A stretch of DNA of 64,000 bases from Paramacrobiotus metropolitanus (taxonomy: Eukaryota > Tardigrada > Eutardigrada > Parachela > Macrobiotidae), in NCBI RefSeq assembly GCF_019649055.1, contig NW_026570421.1, forward strand, positions 62,001 through 126,000, written 5' to 3'. The notes under the pieces were generated by a model. That model did not search any database and was not told the DNA's origin. It saw only the letters and a program-made list of their open reading frames with translations. Shown in pieces: positions 41,575 through 50,659 of this stretch. Each line of letters opens with the position of its first letter. Positions within the stretch are counted from its first letter, which is position 1. Both the position numbers and the translations under genes were made by a program.

Positions 41575-42021
41575 ATGGTACTGAAAGAGCACCATTTTAG
41601 CGAATCTCGCTACACAGATTTATTTGCCAAACAGCATGGCTTCGGTATGCCGAAATACCGAGGCGCCCCAGTTTTTGGTGGGAGCTTCTGGGGGCGGGTG
41701 ATTGGATTTGCTAAAGGTCTATTTAGCAAAGCTGCACCATACATTTCGAGCCTTGTAACTAAAGCACAACCACATATGAAGACAGTTGCTTCTAAGGCAG
41801 TGGAGTCGGTCATCGATACAGCAGTAGAAAAAGTTAACAAAAAGCTAAAAGAGTCCGCCGGCGAAGAAATGGGCATTAAGGGAGGACGCAGGCGACGGAG
41901 AGTACGAAGACACAAAGCGCAGAAAACACGTCGACAAGCAAAACGCACGCCCAAACGAAAAGGAACAAGAAAACGAACCAAGCGACAGTTAGCCATCGAC
42001 GCTATCGCTAATAGATTTTGA
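41575..42021 (+). CDS. basic virion protein with amphipathic helix
   Basis: 148 codons. Gly-rich start, amphipathic hydrophobic helix (FWGRVIGFAKGLFSKAAPYI), then a strongly basic tail (GGRRRRRVRRHKAQKTRRQA). The layout recalls adenovirus pVI/core-type proteins and the Polinton PX class: membrane-active helix plus DNA-condensing tail (inference). Lies just before the major capsid gene, as is usual. Confidence 0.75.
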   Translation: MVLKEHHFSESRYTDLFAKQHGFGMPKYRGAPVFGGSFWGRVIGFAKGLFSKAAPYISSLVTKAQPHMKTVASKAVESVIDTAVEKVNKKLKESAGEEMGIKGGRRRRRVRRHKAQKTRRQAKRTPKRKGTRKRTKRQLAIDAIANRF

Positions 42022-42030
42022 CAAAAAAAA

Positions 42031-43383
42031 ATGGCAATGATCGAAGCAAACTCGGAGCCTTCAATGCTTCTGGAAAGCCATCTATTCTACCTACCGGCAA
42101 CACTGACAGAAAGATGGAATACGAAGGACTATGACATTGGACCAGCTCAAGCAACATTCGATTCAGCAAACGATATTGTTTTTACTATTGCTCCCTCTCT
42201 GAGTGAGTTGGTGAGCCTAGCGGATATTAGATTTAAGTGTGACTTGCACGTTACGAATAAGGATGGCGCAGATTTGAAAGACTCGGACTGTCTGGCACCA
42301 ATTAACAACATTTTGCACAGCTTATTCCAATCTGTCACCGTTAGTATCGGTGGCAGGAATGTCACGGATACAAGCACGCTGTATCACTACCGTGCGTATC
42401 TAGAGTCGCTGCTAGGCTTTACGGATCAAGCTCAAAAATCGCAGCTATCTCTATCAGGATTTGCATTAGATAATAACTGGGAGAAGAAACCAGGTCATGT
42501 AACATCAGCGGATGCGGCGAAAGTGAACCGTTTCTGTAGCGATGGAGCTAACAAACGGCGCGATTGGCTACAGAATATGAAACCGTTACAATTGTCAGGC
42601 AAGCTGCACTGTGATCTGTTTCAACAAGAAAAATCACTCCTGCCTGGAGTTGAGCTCACAATTAAATTGGTGAGGAATAAAAATGAAGTGGTTTTTGTTG
42701 CTGACAGTGATAGCAACGCCCCAAAAACTGTCGCTATAAGAAATCCACGTTTGCAAGTAAGAAAATTTGAGCCATCTCCGGATTATTTTACCGCACTGAG
42801 CAAACAACTACTCAGCAACACAGCCAAATATCACATTGAGCGAGTGGTGATGCGTGAACATACACTTATTCTTGGACAGCAACAGGCTGTTTGGTCCAAT
42901 ATTGTAATGGGACAGTTGCCGAAAATTATGATTTTTGGCCTAGTGCCTAGCCGATCGTTTGCCGGCGAATATGCATCATCACCATTCAATTTCACGCACT
43001 GCAATTTAACGAACATTGTTGCCGAGATTGACGGTCAGCTATTTCCCACACAAGGCTACAATTTAAACTACGAGAAAGGCAGCTCTATACAAGGCTATGA
43101 AGGCCTGCTTGATACACTTGAACGTCTTAACGAAGGAGCGGGCGAATTACCAATAGACCGTGAACAGTACAACAAGGGGGGATTCTGCCTATACGGTTTC
43201 GATTTCACACGTGGACACACAGGACGAGGAGCAATGTCCTTATCGCGTCATGGAAATCTGAACATACATTTGAAATTTGCTAAGGGTTTGGAGGAAAATG
43301 TTGTCTGTGTTGCCATGCTAGTATTCGATAACGTTATAGAAATTAACAATAATCGTCAAGTCATTTTTGACTTTGCACCATGA
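42031..43383 (+). CDS. MCP: major capsid protein (hexon-like, double jelly roll)
   Basis: 450 codons. Polinton major capsid pattern: an early LADIRFKCDLHV strand, SVTVSIGGRNV, a central VRKFEPSPDYF block and a final VVCVAMLVFDNVIEI strand. Length fits the family. Preceded by an A-rich spacer before the ATG; its stop overlaps the protease start as ATGA. Trimers would form the icosahedral shell (family knowledge). Confidence 0.88.
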   Translation: MAMIEANSEPSMLLESHLFYLPATLTERWNTKDYDIGPAQATFDSANDIVFTIAPSLSELVSLADIRFKCDLHVTNKDGADLKDSDCLAPINNILHSLFQSVTVSIGGRNVTDTSTLYHYRAYLESLLGFTDQAQKSQLSLSGFALDNNWEKKPGHVTSADAAKVNRFCSDGANKRRDWLQNMKPLQLSGKLHCDLFQQEKSLLPGVELTIKLVRNKNEVVFVADSDSNAPKTVAIRNPRLQVRKFEPSPDYFTALSKQLLSNTAKYHIERVVMREHTLILGQQQAVWSNIVMGQLPKIMIFGLVPSRSFAGEYASSPFNFTHCNLTNIVAEIDGQLFPTQGYNLNYEKGSSIQGYEGLLDTLERLNEGAGELPIDREQYNKGGFCLYGFDFTRGHTGRGAMSLSRHGNLNIHLKFAKGLEENVVCVAMLVFDNVIEINNNRQVIFDFAP

Positions 43384-43877
43384 ACAACATACAGATTCAA
43401 GACGCACTGCAGAGAGATCCGAAGATCCGCGAGATTTTTATCGGAGTGTATTCTGCCAACAGAATCCCAGACAAGGAATTTCCCGGCGCTTACATTGTCA
43501 ATACGGAGGTGGAGGGCGATCCCGGACAGCACTGGGTTGCATTCTACTGTGTCTCACCAGGCATACTTGAGGCTTTTGATTCGTACGGTGAAAACCCGTC
43601 CGTTTACTCGCAGCATATCAAGAACTGGATGGGGGACGACTTTATTATTTTATCTAACACGGAGCGACAAAGCGTAGACAGCACAGTATGCGGCCAATAC
43701 TGTATGTTCTTTGTTACTCTACGCTGCTACGGATATACATACAAGGATGTCATGTCAGCGTTAACCAAGCATAAAGGAGTGAACGATGTGTTCGTATGCA
43801 AATTTATTAACAAGTTTTTCAGTATGCGAACACGAGTGAAAGACCGGAACTTTATAAATGGACTTCTCAAAAATTAA
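43380..43877 (+). CDS. PRO: adenain-like cysteine protease
   Basis: 165 codons. Catalytic His in GQHWVAFYC, Asp/Asn-type residue in FDSYG, and Gln-Cys in STVCGQYCMFF fit the Ulp1/adenain clan. Processes capsid proteins during maturation (family knowledge). The next gene starts 20 bases before its stop. Confidence 0.9.
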   Translation: MNNIQIQDALQRDPKIREIFIGVYSANRIPDKEFPGAYIVNTEVEGDPGQHWVAFYCVSPGILEAFDSYGENPSVYSQHIKNWMGDDFIILSNTERQSVDSTVCGQYCMFFVTLRCYGYTYKDVMSALTKHKGVNDVFVCKFINKFFSMRTRVKDRNFINGLLKN

Positions 43878-44094
43878 CAGAAAGCAGGTCGCAGGTACCG
43901 TTTTCTGGGTGATTATGTTTGGCCTCCTACTCAGTTTCTATTCCCTGCAAATCTATCAATCCATTAGGGGAAACAGAAATATAACGGAAATCGATATCAA
44001 GGCTTCGAAGGACGTGACAGAAGCGTTTCTAAATACTCTGAGATTAACGTCAGATGAAGTCGGCGGAAACAATTCGACAAGCTACAATGGATAA
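43858..44094 (+). CDS. small single-pass membrane protein
   Basis: 78 codons. One transmembrane helix (GTVFWVIMFGLLLSFYSLQIY) after a short basic N-terminus; the rest is hydrophilic with NxS/T sites. Overlaps its neighbours. Function unknown; possibly for membrane penetration or exit (inference). Confidence 0.6.
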   Translation: MDFSKINRKQVAGTVFWVIMFGLLLSFYSLQIYQSIRGNRNITEIDIKASKDVTEAFLNTLRLTSDEVGGNNSTSYNG

Positions 44095-44308
44095 AAAAGA
44101 TTTCATATTCTACAGCATTGTCTCGACATTGTGTATTATTTTGTGGACGTTGGAAGTGTACGTTCAAATCAAAATGACATCACAGCTGCCTAGTGATCCG
44201 GTTATGATCCCTGAAGTCATGTTCAACAAAATTTTTCATAACGTAACTAGCCTACTGAGTGGACGACAAATATACAGAATAACCGGCTACGGACCTTTGA
44301 CTGTTTAA
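44054..44308 (+). CDS. second small membrane protein
   Basis: 84 codons, or 73 if the ATG at 44087 is used. One transmembrane helix (FIFYSIVSTLCIILWTLEVY). Overlaps the preceding gene by 41 bases. AATAAA follows immediately (~44307), a probable polyadenylation signal ending the morphogenesis block. Confidence 0.6.
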   Translation: MKSAETIRQATMDKKDFIFYSIVSTLCIILWTLEVYVQIKMTSQLPSDPVMIPEVMFNKIFHNVTSLLSGRQIYRITGYGPLTV

Positions 44309-44459
44309 ATAAAAATGGCAGATGTAAAGCTACTCTCAATGAGCAGATCCATGAAGGTATGAGTATGTCAGAAGTCAATCAGGAAACAGCATTACGTATC
44401 ATTACGGTGGACATTCAGTATTAAACAAACCAGTTTTCTCCCTCTCACTAGAACTAAGA

Positions 44460-44942
44460 ATGTCTTCAATCAAGCCACAACCTAAAGACGCTATGTCCGT
44501 TAACACAGACGAGAAGGACGGTGTGAAGTATTATCATTTTACCGATACTCTGTGCATGGGGTGGCGTGCCGCTAACAAGTCTTTTATGCTTGTACGGGTA
44601 TGCCCTGGCGGTTTGGTGAATAATGATCCCAATGAAGGTTTTGAACAGTCTGTTGAGAGTATGGATGAGTATGATGTGCGTGTGGCTCGCAAACTTATTA
44701 GGATGGAACTCTCCGGTGAGATGCCCCAGACACTTGTCAAATCGATTAATCGTTGGCAACCTATTGTTCGGGTAATCACTGATGCCAAGCGTAAAGATTT
44801 GTTTATCAAAGTGAACGGACGTGCGATAAATAAGCAAGCACAGATCTGTTTTATACGTCCAGCCAATGGAGGACCCGTGGAAATATCTGTATTAGAGTTC
44901 CGGATGCTTTGTGCAACTCTCATGACACTGATCGATCAGTAA
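44460..44942 (+). CDS. small accessory protein, possible PC4-like paralogue 3
   Basis: 160 codons. KYYHFTDTLCMGWR, SFMLVRVCPGG, EYDVRVARKLIRMEL, then QICFIRPANGGPVEISVLEF and MLCATLMTL. It aligns by eye with the next gene (WYHLTDNIRVGVR, EYDKAVVIRMARLYV, CFRITSAGAVPLDLTF), so the two are tandem duplicates. Probable ssDNA- or transcription-related role only by weak fold resemblance. Confidence 0.65.
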   Translation: MSSIKPQPKDAMSVNTDEKDGVKYYHFTDTLCMGWRAANKSFMLVRVCPGGLVNNDPNEGFEQSVESMDEYDVRVARKLIRMELSGEMPQTLVKSINRWQPIVRVITDAKRKDLFIKVNGRAINKQAQICFIRPANGGPVEISVLEFRMLCATLMTLIDQ

Positions 44943-45084
44943 TGGTAAGCGGTATAGTCAGAAGTTGTACAGAAATAACATAGCCACTCTGAACGTCAGA
45001 AGTGTAGCGGTTACACACATGTATCGCTATCTAGGAAAAACTAAGAGTCTATAATCATATATCTCGCCTTCTGCAGCCGCCAAT

Positions 45085-45513
45085 ATGGAGCGCCTATCTT
45101 TACCGTTGTTATGCCTTTCCCATGGCGTGCTATGGTATCACTTAACGGACAACATTCGCGTGGGTGTCAGAATACAGGATGGGCATCTTATTATCGGATC
45201 ATTAGCAGCTCGTGGATCCAGTTGGAGTCTTATGCAAACCATTGGCGAGTATGATAAAGCAGTTGTTATACGGATGGCAAGGTTGTATGTAGACGGTACA
45301 ATTCTTCGGATGTGGGATCGGGCTTTTACTTCACGGAAAACTCAGTGCTATCGAATCAGGACCGCCACAGGGAGAACCGTTCGGATCCGTCTCAGACCAC
45401 ACTTATGGGACACAAACTGCTTCCGCATCACTAGTGCTGGTGCTGTGCCCTTGGATCTAACTTTTGTTCAGCTTAGCGGCCTATGTGCCAAATTAGCTGT
45501 TCTAACACTCTGA
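45085..45513 (+). CDS. small accessory protein, possible PC4-like paralogue 4
   Basis: 142 codons from MERLSLPLL. Diverged duplicate of the preceding gene with all landmarks in order. More basic in its second half (RTATGRTVRIRLRPH). AATAAATAAA follows the stop, then hairpin copy 3. A TATA-like catatatc lies ~30 bases upstream of the start. Confidence 0.65.
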   Translation: MERLSLPLLCLSHGVLWYHLTDNIRVGVRIQDGHLIIGSLAARGSSWSLMQTIGEYDKAVVIRMARLYVDGTILRMWDRAFTSRKTQCYRIRTATGRTVRIRLRPHLWDTNCFRITSAGAVPLDLTFVQLSGLCAKLAVLTL

Positions 45514-45577
45514 ATATATTTTTCCCAATGAAATAAATAAAAAAAGCAAAAAAAAAATATCAAAAATGCAAAAAAGA

Positions 45578-45655
45578 GGGCGTTGCCCCAAATTAGTGAC
45601 GGTCTTAGCTTGTCAGAATAATTGACAGACAAGCTGACATCGTTACTATTTTGGG
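45578..45655. ncRNA. conserved intergenic hairpin, copy 3
   Basis: Mini-hairpin GGGC-GTT-GCCC, then TAGTGACGGTcttAGCTTGTC pairing with GACagaCAAGCTgacATCGTTACTA; outer CCCCAAA/TTTTGGG. The outer stem sequence differs completely from copies 1 and 2 but is still complementary. The A-rich lead-in is shared. Confidence 0.65.
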
Positions 45656-45720
45656 AACCTTTTTTTGCATTAAGGAATTGCACAGACTAACTACAGTATT
45701 TAGTACACATCTAATTGGAC

Positions 45721-46125
45721 ATGGAGTCAAAGTTGGAAGAAATTTCATACCCCGGTTTGGAGGGGATAAGAACTTATCGCTTTGGAAATGGCAAGACTTT
45801 TGTTTTCTGGCACTATACTGCTGGTATAATGGTTTTAGCAAACAATGTATCTTCAGTGGATGAATATGGTTATGGAGAAGCGAAAAGAACGGGAATAACT
45901 TTAACAAAAAGACTGCTAGAATTTCTACAGTGGATGATTGAAATGGAGCGCTATGCTCCTGAGTTAGACCAGTCCGAGCATGTTTACACATTAAATACAG
46001 AACTCGAAATTATACTGCGCCCGATAACGTCTATGTACATCCCTTCTATAGAACTCAAACAAGAAGGTCGAATGCTCAAATTGTCAGCTTTCACGCTAAT
46101 TCAGATCTTAGAAGTTATAAGTTAA
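45721..46125 (+). CDS. small accessory protein, possible PC4-like paralogue 5
   Basis: 134 codons. RTYRFGNGKTFVFWHY, IMVLANNVSS, then EAKRTGITLTKRLLEFLQWM (the stretch most like PC4's end), then EIILRP and KLSAFTLIQILEVI as the second half. Third member of the right-hand tandem group. Confidence 0.65.
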   Translation: MESKLEEISYPGLEGIRTYRFGNGKTFVFWHYTAGIMVLANNVSSVDEYGYGEAKRTGITLTKRLLEFLQWMIEMERYAPELDQSEHVYTLNTELEIILRPITSMYIPSIELKQEGRMLKLSAFTLIQILEVIS

Positions 46126-46215
46126 GGTAGTGTTATACTGGTTAGTGTTGTTGTTGTTGTTGTTGCTGTTGTTGTTACATTGTATATGATTCTAATATTT
46201 CACTTTATTTTGTAG

Positions 46216-47130
46216 ATGACCCCGCCACCGACAAAGAAAGTCAAGACAGCCGCTGAGACCGCTCAGCAGGAAGAAGCCGCCCTGGAGGTCCAGGTGGCCC
46301 ATCTGCGCCAGGCCAATTTCGACTTGTCCAAAGAGCTGCACCTGGCCAAAAGCCTATACGACTCTCTGCTGAAGAGAGTTGATAATGAGCGGGAACAACG
46401 AACGGCCGCAGAGCGCCAAGCACAGAAGGAGCAAGCGGCAGGAGCGGCGAACGGGCGGCGCTGCGGCAGGAGGTAGAGGGTGCAGCCTCGACCTCGACTG
46501 ACAGCAGCGAAGCCGTCAAGGTCTGGTTGGATCCGGAGGCCGTCAAGCGGGCTGAAATCCGCATTACTTTGGACGGAAACATCCAAAAATATTCGAAAGA
46601 GCTGATTAAGCTCATGGTCGGTATTTTGCCTATTTTACATTATTTTATTTTTAATAATTGAATATTTGGTGTAATTGTAATTGGGTTTTTAGGTTGACCA
46701 GCAGAAGTGCAAGGATGAAATCGTCAAGCTGACAACTGCAATCCTTGCCATTGAACAGGGGAAGCTTCCGCGGATTATTCCTGAGTGCTTGAAGCCGATA
46801 GCTAACGCCAATTATACTGCCTGCTACCCGGAAGAAGCCAATCAGCTCCGCGACACCAACATCAAGGCCATGATCTGGGAAGTGCGTTGGCGTGTCGCCA
46901 AAGCTGCCTCGGACGACACCCAGAAGAAGTTGGCTGGGTTGACCCGCCAAGGCACCGAACTGTTGGAGAGTGTTGCCGCGATTTACGGGGGGCGCATTGC
47001 AGAATTGTTGGTCACGGGTTGTATTAATCGCTACGCTGAGATGAAACACAACCCGTATGCGCATGCATATCTGAAGTACCTGACTGTTACCGCTACCACC
47101 ACCACCACCACCACCACCACCAGTGAGTGA
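46216..47130 (+). pseudogene. coiled-coil protein, two exons with a frameshift
   Basis: The ATG follows an acceptor-like ttttgtag, so an upstream non-coding exon is possible. Exon 1 (46216-46616) starts MTPPPTKKVKT and forms a coiled coil (QVAHLRQANFDLSKELHLAK), but its frame closes at 46476; coding character continues in another frame (DPEAVKRAEIRITLDG) to a donor at 46616, so a 1-base-type shift lies near 46440. After a 76-bp intron, exon 2 (46693-47130) is helical and ends in an ACC-repeat-encoded poly-Thr. Unknown function; last gene before the right terminus. Confidence 0.5.
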
Positions 47131-47164
47131 ATGCAGTTGTTGTGCGTGTGGTTGTCAGGACGAA

Positions 47165-47196
<32 letters not shown>

Positions 47197-47453
47197 GTGC
47201 TGGTTGGTGATGGTGTGGTCCATGTAAGTGGTGGTGATGGTTGTTGGTGGTGGGCGGTGAAGGTAGTATGTTAGCGCGCATTTTTATTGTTAATCAGGTA
47301 ACGGGTTTTTTTTTGCATGCCGTTGTTATGGTAGTGTATGTTCTAAAGGTAATTGCCGCTGTCTGTTATTTGTTAATTAATAAAATGATGTTTGGGTTAC
47401 AGTAGTTGCTTTAAGTAAAAATTAAATTAATATAATAAAAATATATAGGTAAA
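47131..47453. other. Polinton right non-coding end
   Basis: Contains a GGC trinucleotide run (about 47164-47197), GTGGTGGTGATGG-type repeats and AT-rich DNA leading into the right terminal repeat. No gene seen. Confidence 0.6.
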
Positions 47454-47485
<32 letters not shown>

Positions 47486-47636
47486 AGACACAGTACAGAG
47501 AGAGAGAGCCCGCCCCACGGAAGTCCATGCTATTTGTACGGGCGGGGGGCGGGGGATGCTATTGCGACGCGGGAAAGGGGCGGGGGATGCTATTCCGACG
47601 CAAAAAAAATGCCATTTATCCTGCGAGTACTCTTCT
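47454..47636 (-). repeat. Polinton right terminal inverted repeat
   Basis: About 183 bp, reverse complement of 26143-26336, ending ...CTCTTCT. TTTGTC follows at 47637-47642. An open frame starting inside this repeat and running into pol is accidental. Confidence 0.95.
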
Positions 47637-47642
47637 TTTGTC

Positions 47643-48893
47643 GTCCCCGCTCACGTTTTCGTACAGCAAATGCAGCGCGGCCTTGGTGAGGCTTTGGATT
47701 TGGTAAACGCCGAGGAGTTCCGGCATAAACTAAAAGATAAAATCCGTTATGATGCGAATGTCTCGCATGTTATTTATAAAGCCGGAGATCAGGTGCTGGT
47801 TTACGTCCTTCACCGAAAAGTGGGCAAAAATCCGTCGCTTATGCCCCGTTGGACTGCAGGATGGGAAATTGTTCGCCCGTCAGGACCGGTGCATTATGTT
47901 GTGAAGAGTAATCGGCGCGGGAATGTCAAAACTGACACAGTCCACGTTAGCCGTTTGAAACCCTACAACTTCCGCGATGTTGATACTATCCTACAAGATG
48001 AACAGTTACCTAAATTGCTTGACTGTGTCGAGAAGGAATGCCCCGATGAATTAGTTGAGGCGCCTGCTCCGCCACCGGTAATGCCGTCTGTCGATTCCGC
48101 ATCGTCGCGCCTTGATGCTGAGTATGCGGAATATCTGGATAAACAATTGGAAGAGGTACCGCTTTTGAAGACCCGCTCTGGGCGTGTGGTGAAACCTGTG
48201 GAGAGACTTATCAACCAGAACAACGATAAAAAACGCAAGAGAGACCCGTCGCTTGATATTAAAAAGCGTATGGTTACGAATAATAGAAGCCCGGCTGTCC
48301 TGAATGTATCCCAGCCGGGAGGGGGCCAATCTGAATCAGTTGAGCCATTGGCCAGTAACACCCCGCCAATTACCTGTAATGCAATGGAAATCGCCCCGGC
48401 AAAGCCAGTGAAAACTTCCTCGGTTAAGGTAGAAGACACAATTTTTCCAGCCCCAGCTTGGGCGTGTCCAATTGAGCAGTTTTGGCCCCAAGGCGTAATC
48501 ACTGACGATGTGCTGGACAAACAGGAATTTTGGAAGTATCGGCAAATGGAGTGTAGCGACACCATGTTGTGGGACGCAGTCCTGGATGGCGATTGCATCT
48601 TGGAAGAATCCCCTTATGCGGCTCGGCATCTCCCTTTAGTTCTGAAAGTAAATGGCACTATTTGTCATCACGGAGAAAAAGAAGATATCAGTAAAAGAAT
48701 CCCCAGAATCCTAATTCCGTTTCAATGGCGTAAAATCTTAGTTGAGTCGGTGCATCGCCGGCTTTTACATAAATACAGTAGCGCTATGTCGTCATACGAT
48801 TACCTGTACACGAAGCTCCGATTTTTCTGGCCGGAAATGCGGTATGACCTGCAGAAATATTGTAAAATCTGTACGCTTTGTAGTACTGATTAA
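47643..48893 (+). pseudogene. pol: LTR-element pol, integrase C-terminus plus third HHCC domain
   Basis: Resumes the integrase interrupted at 26142; the Polinton plus one target copy is a clean insert and the frame is kept across it. The integrase C-terminal domain (GDQVLVYV...VHVSRLKPY) precedes a charged linker with VPLLKTRSGRVVKPVERL, as in Gypsy elements. The last ~130 residues repeat the pattern seen upstream: QEFWKYRQM, PRILIPFQWR, then HRRLLH ... CKICTLC, a third integrase-like HHCC zinc domain. Stops at TAA 48891-48893. Confidence 0.8.
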
Positions 48894-49232
48894 AGAACGA
48901 TGGAGCGGCCGTGTAAATTTGTACATTTATTTTTGTCTTTGAATTTTAAAAATGCAAATTTCATATCTTAATCTGTCAATTACCTGGAAAATTTCCCAAA
49001 ACTTATGCGTACGTACAGCTTGCGTGTGCGCACTCGCCATTGGATAGTCTGCAGTGACGTAGCGTTCGTTGCTTCCATTTGGTCATTAGCTGCGTTGAAA
49101 TTGTAGGAAGGTAGTCAAGCGAAATTTGAACCTGCAAAATTGGTGTTATCCATGTGTCGTTCTTAGTCTCGTGCGGGTTTGCTCCTTCTCTACTCTGACT
49201 CTTCGCCTAACAATTTCTGGCATACCGTTATA
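48894..49232. other. spacer after pol
   Basis: About 340 bp with no gene; AT-rich at first, then more mixed. A promoter or splice acceptor for the accessory ORF may lie here but none is clear. Confidence 0.4.
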
Positions 49233-50090
49233 ATGCATCGCCCGAAAGTGCCGTCACATCCTTCCTATCAGCACGAGGATACCACCAGTTCCTCGGAGGA
49301 TTCGGTGCAGGTTTTGGCAGATGTTTTGACGGATGTTCAGCCGCCAATGTATCCTGATCCTCATGTCGGATGGCCAGAACCAACATTTGAATGGTCGACT
49401 CGCATGGTTGATTGTGGCATTCCACCGTCTCCATATGATTATGCTCGTGGAGGAAAGAGTTACGTTCCTCCGTCTGGTCTGATTCATTCTCCCCACAATC
49501 CAGACACTGATTACGTGGAGCTTCATCCTGAAACTCGCCTGCGTTTCCGTGGCAAGATCTATCATAATGGCTCTGAAATGACTCTGGATAAGTATAACCG
49601 CTTTGTACACACATTGGATCTGTCAAAGGATGCGCATTATGCCTTACTTCGTTTCCTACGGGTGGATTTCCGTCAAGGATGGCTCATTGGGCAGATTGTC
49701 TGCGAACTCCGTCGAAACTACGGAATTAATGTGGTGCGTAATCCTATTGAGTTTCTCACCGCGTTGGATTATGTTCCAGGGGAAACAGGAGATCGTGGTG
49801 CTGTAGTCACGCTGGTTGATGCGTATAATCAACATATTGAGGAAGAATTGTCCTATGTAGATGAGCACTTACGTTTGGAAGCGGAGCAACGCTTCTATGA
49901 TCGTCTGAATGATCGTTTGAATGCAGCGGACCCGCGTTCCCCAGAACAACGATGGCAAGAATTACAACAAGCCCGTTGGCTGTTGGAAGAAGGACAGGAG
50001 AAGCGTGGCCCAGGCAGGTTGGATGCTTCGATTGCTAAACGACATCGTCCACGCCGTGATGATGACGATAACCCGGGCGCTGTAGCGTAA
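49233..50090 (+). CDS. accessory ORF A of the LTR element, unknown
   Basis: 285 codons from MHRPKVPSH. Acidic/Ser-rich N-terminus, Pro/aromatic middle (MYPDPHVGWPEPTFEWS), then a helical domain (TLDLSKDAHYALLRFLRVDF to LDYVPG), a charged helix (AEQRFYDRLNDRLNAADP), and a basic-acidic tail (KRHRPRRDDDDN). No signal peptide or transmembrane helix, so not an envelope protein. Codon use looks like the neighbouring pol. Function unknown. Confidence 0.65.
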   Translation: MHRPKVPSHPSYQHEDTTSSSEDSVQVLADVLTDVQPPMYPDPHVGWPEPTFEWSTRMVDCGIPPSPYDYARGGKSYVPPSGLIHSPHNPDTDYVELHPETRLRFRGKIYHNGSEMTLDKYNRFVHTLDLSKDAHYALLRFLRVDFRQGWLIGQIVCELRRNYGINVVRNPIEFLTALDYVPGETGDRGAVVTLVDAYNQHIEEELSYVDEHLRLEAEQRFYDRLNDRLNAADPRSPEQRWQELQQARWLLEEGQEKRGPGRLDASIAKRHRPRRDDDDNPGAVA

Positions 50091-50659
50091 AAGACCGCTG
50101 TAAATCCCTATAATGTACAAGGTTGCTCTTCTACGTGGTACGATCTCTCAGTTGCCACATTCTTTCGGTTTTAAATACTGTTATTTTGCTGGCTGAAATG
50201 GTCTTCCTTAGTTTTAAAATTCTGGTACAGAGCTTTTCTTTTTAGTTTACAACTAGCCTTTTGGCACAGTTTTACGACGTTACACTGTTTTGTGCAGTCA
50301 GCTTACCGTTGCTTCTGTGGCAGCTACATCTGCTTGCTGATCAATAGAATTGATGAAGAATGACGGAAGGTTTAATCCTGAACCAAAATAAAGCTAACTT
50401 TTATAGAAATATTGTTTATATTGCTGAAAGCCGTAACGGATTTAGAATCAACCAGAAAACTCCTATTCTCACGTCCTAACATGTGCAGTAGTAGTGGTGG
50501 CAACCGCCCGTATGTCATTAAAACTTTAGGGCAGTGGCAGTTTGGGGCGGTACAGCTGTTTCCGGTTGTTGCAGTGCGTCAGCAGTTTTCCTGCTTTAAC
50601 TCGTCAATATAATTCATTCTTCCTTATCTGATTTTTATTAGCTAATTTTCTTGTTCAAT
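50091..50659. other. intergenic within the LTR element
   Basis: About 570 bp, T-rich, no gene recognised. Confidence 0.4.

Larger units (their letters stand above)
26143..47636 (+). mobile_element. Polinton/Maverick DNA element (21,494 bp)
   Basis: Terminal inverted repeats starting AGAAGAGTACTCGCAGG, 5'-AG/TC-3' ends and a 6-bp duplication are hallmarks of Polintons. The gene set agrees: protein-primed DNA polymerase B, retroviral-type integrase, FtsK/A32-type packaging ATPase, adenain-like protease, hexon-like major and penton-like minor capsid proteins. All genes are on the + strand. The left 2 kb is non-coding and repeat-rich; accessory genes flank the morphogenesis block. Most core frames are open, so the copy looks young and nearly intact. 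Elements like this may act as endogenous viruses (adintovirus-like, inference). Confidence 0.97.

Noticed and set aside
47556-47642. Start of a new gene inside the right Polinton terminus
   Set aside because: The frame merely runs through the inverted repeat into retroelement pol; the coding segment belongs to the gene interrupted at 26142.
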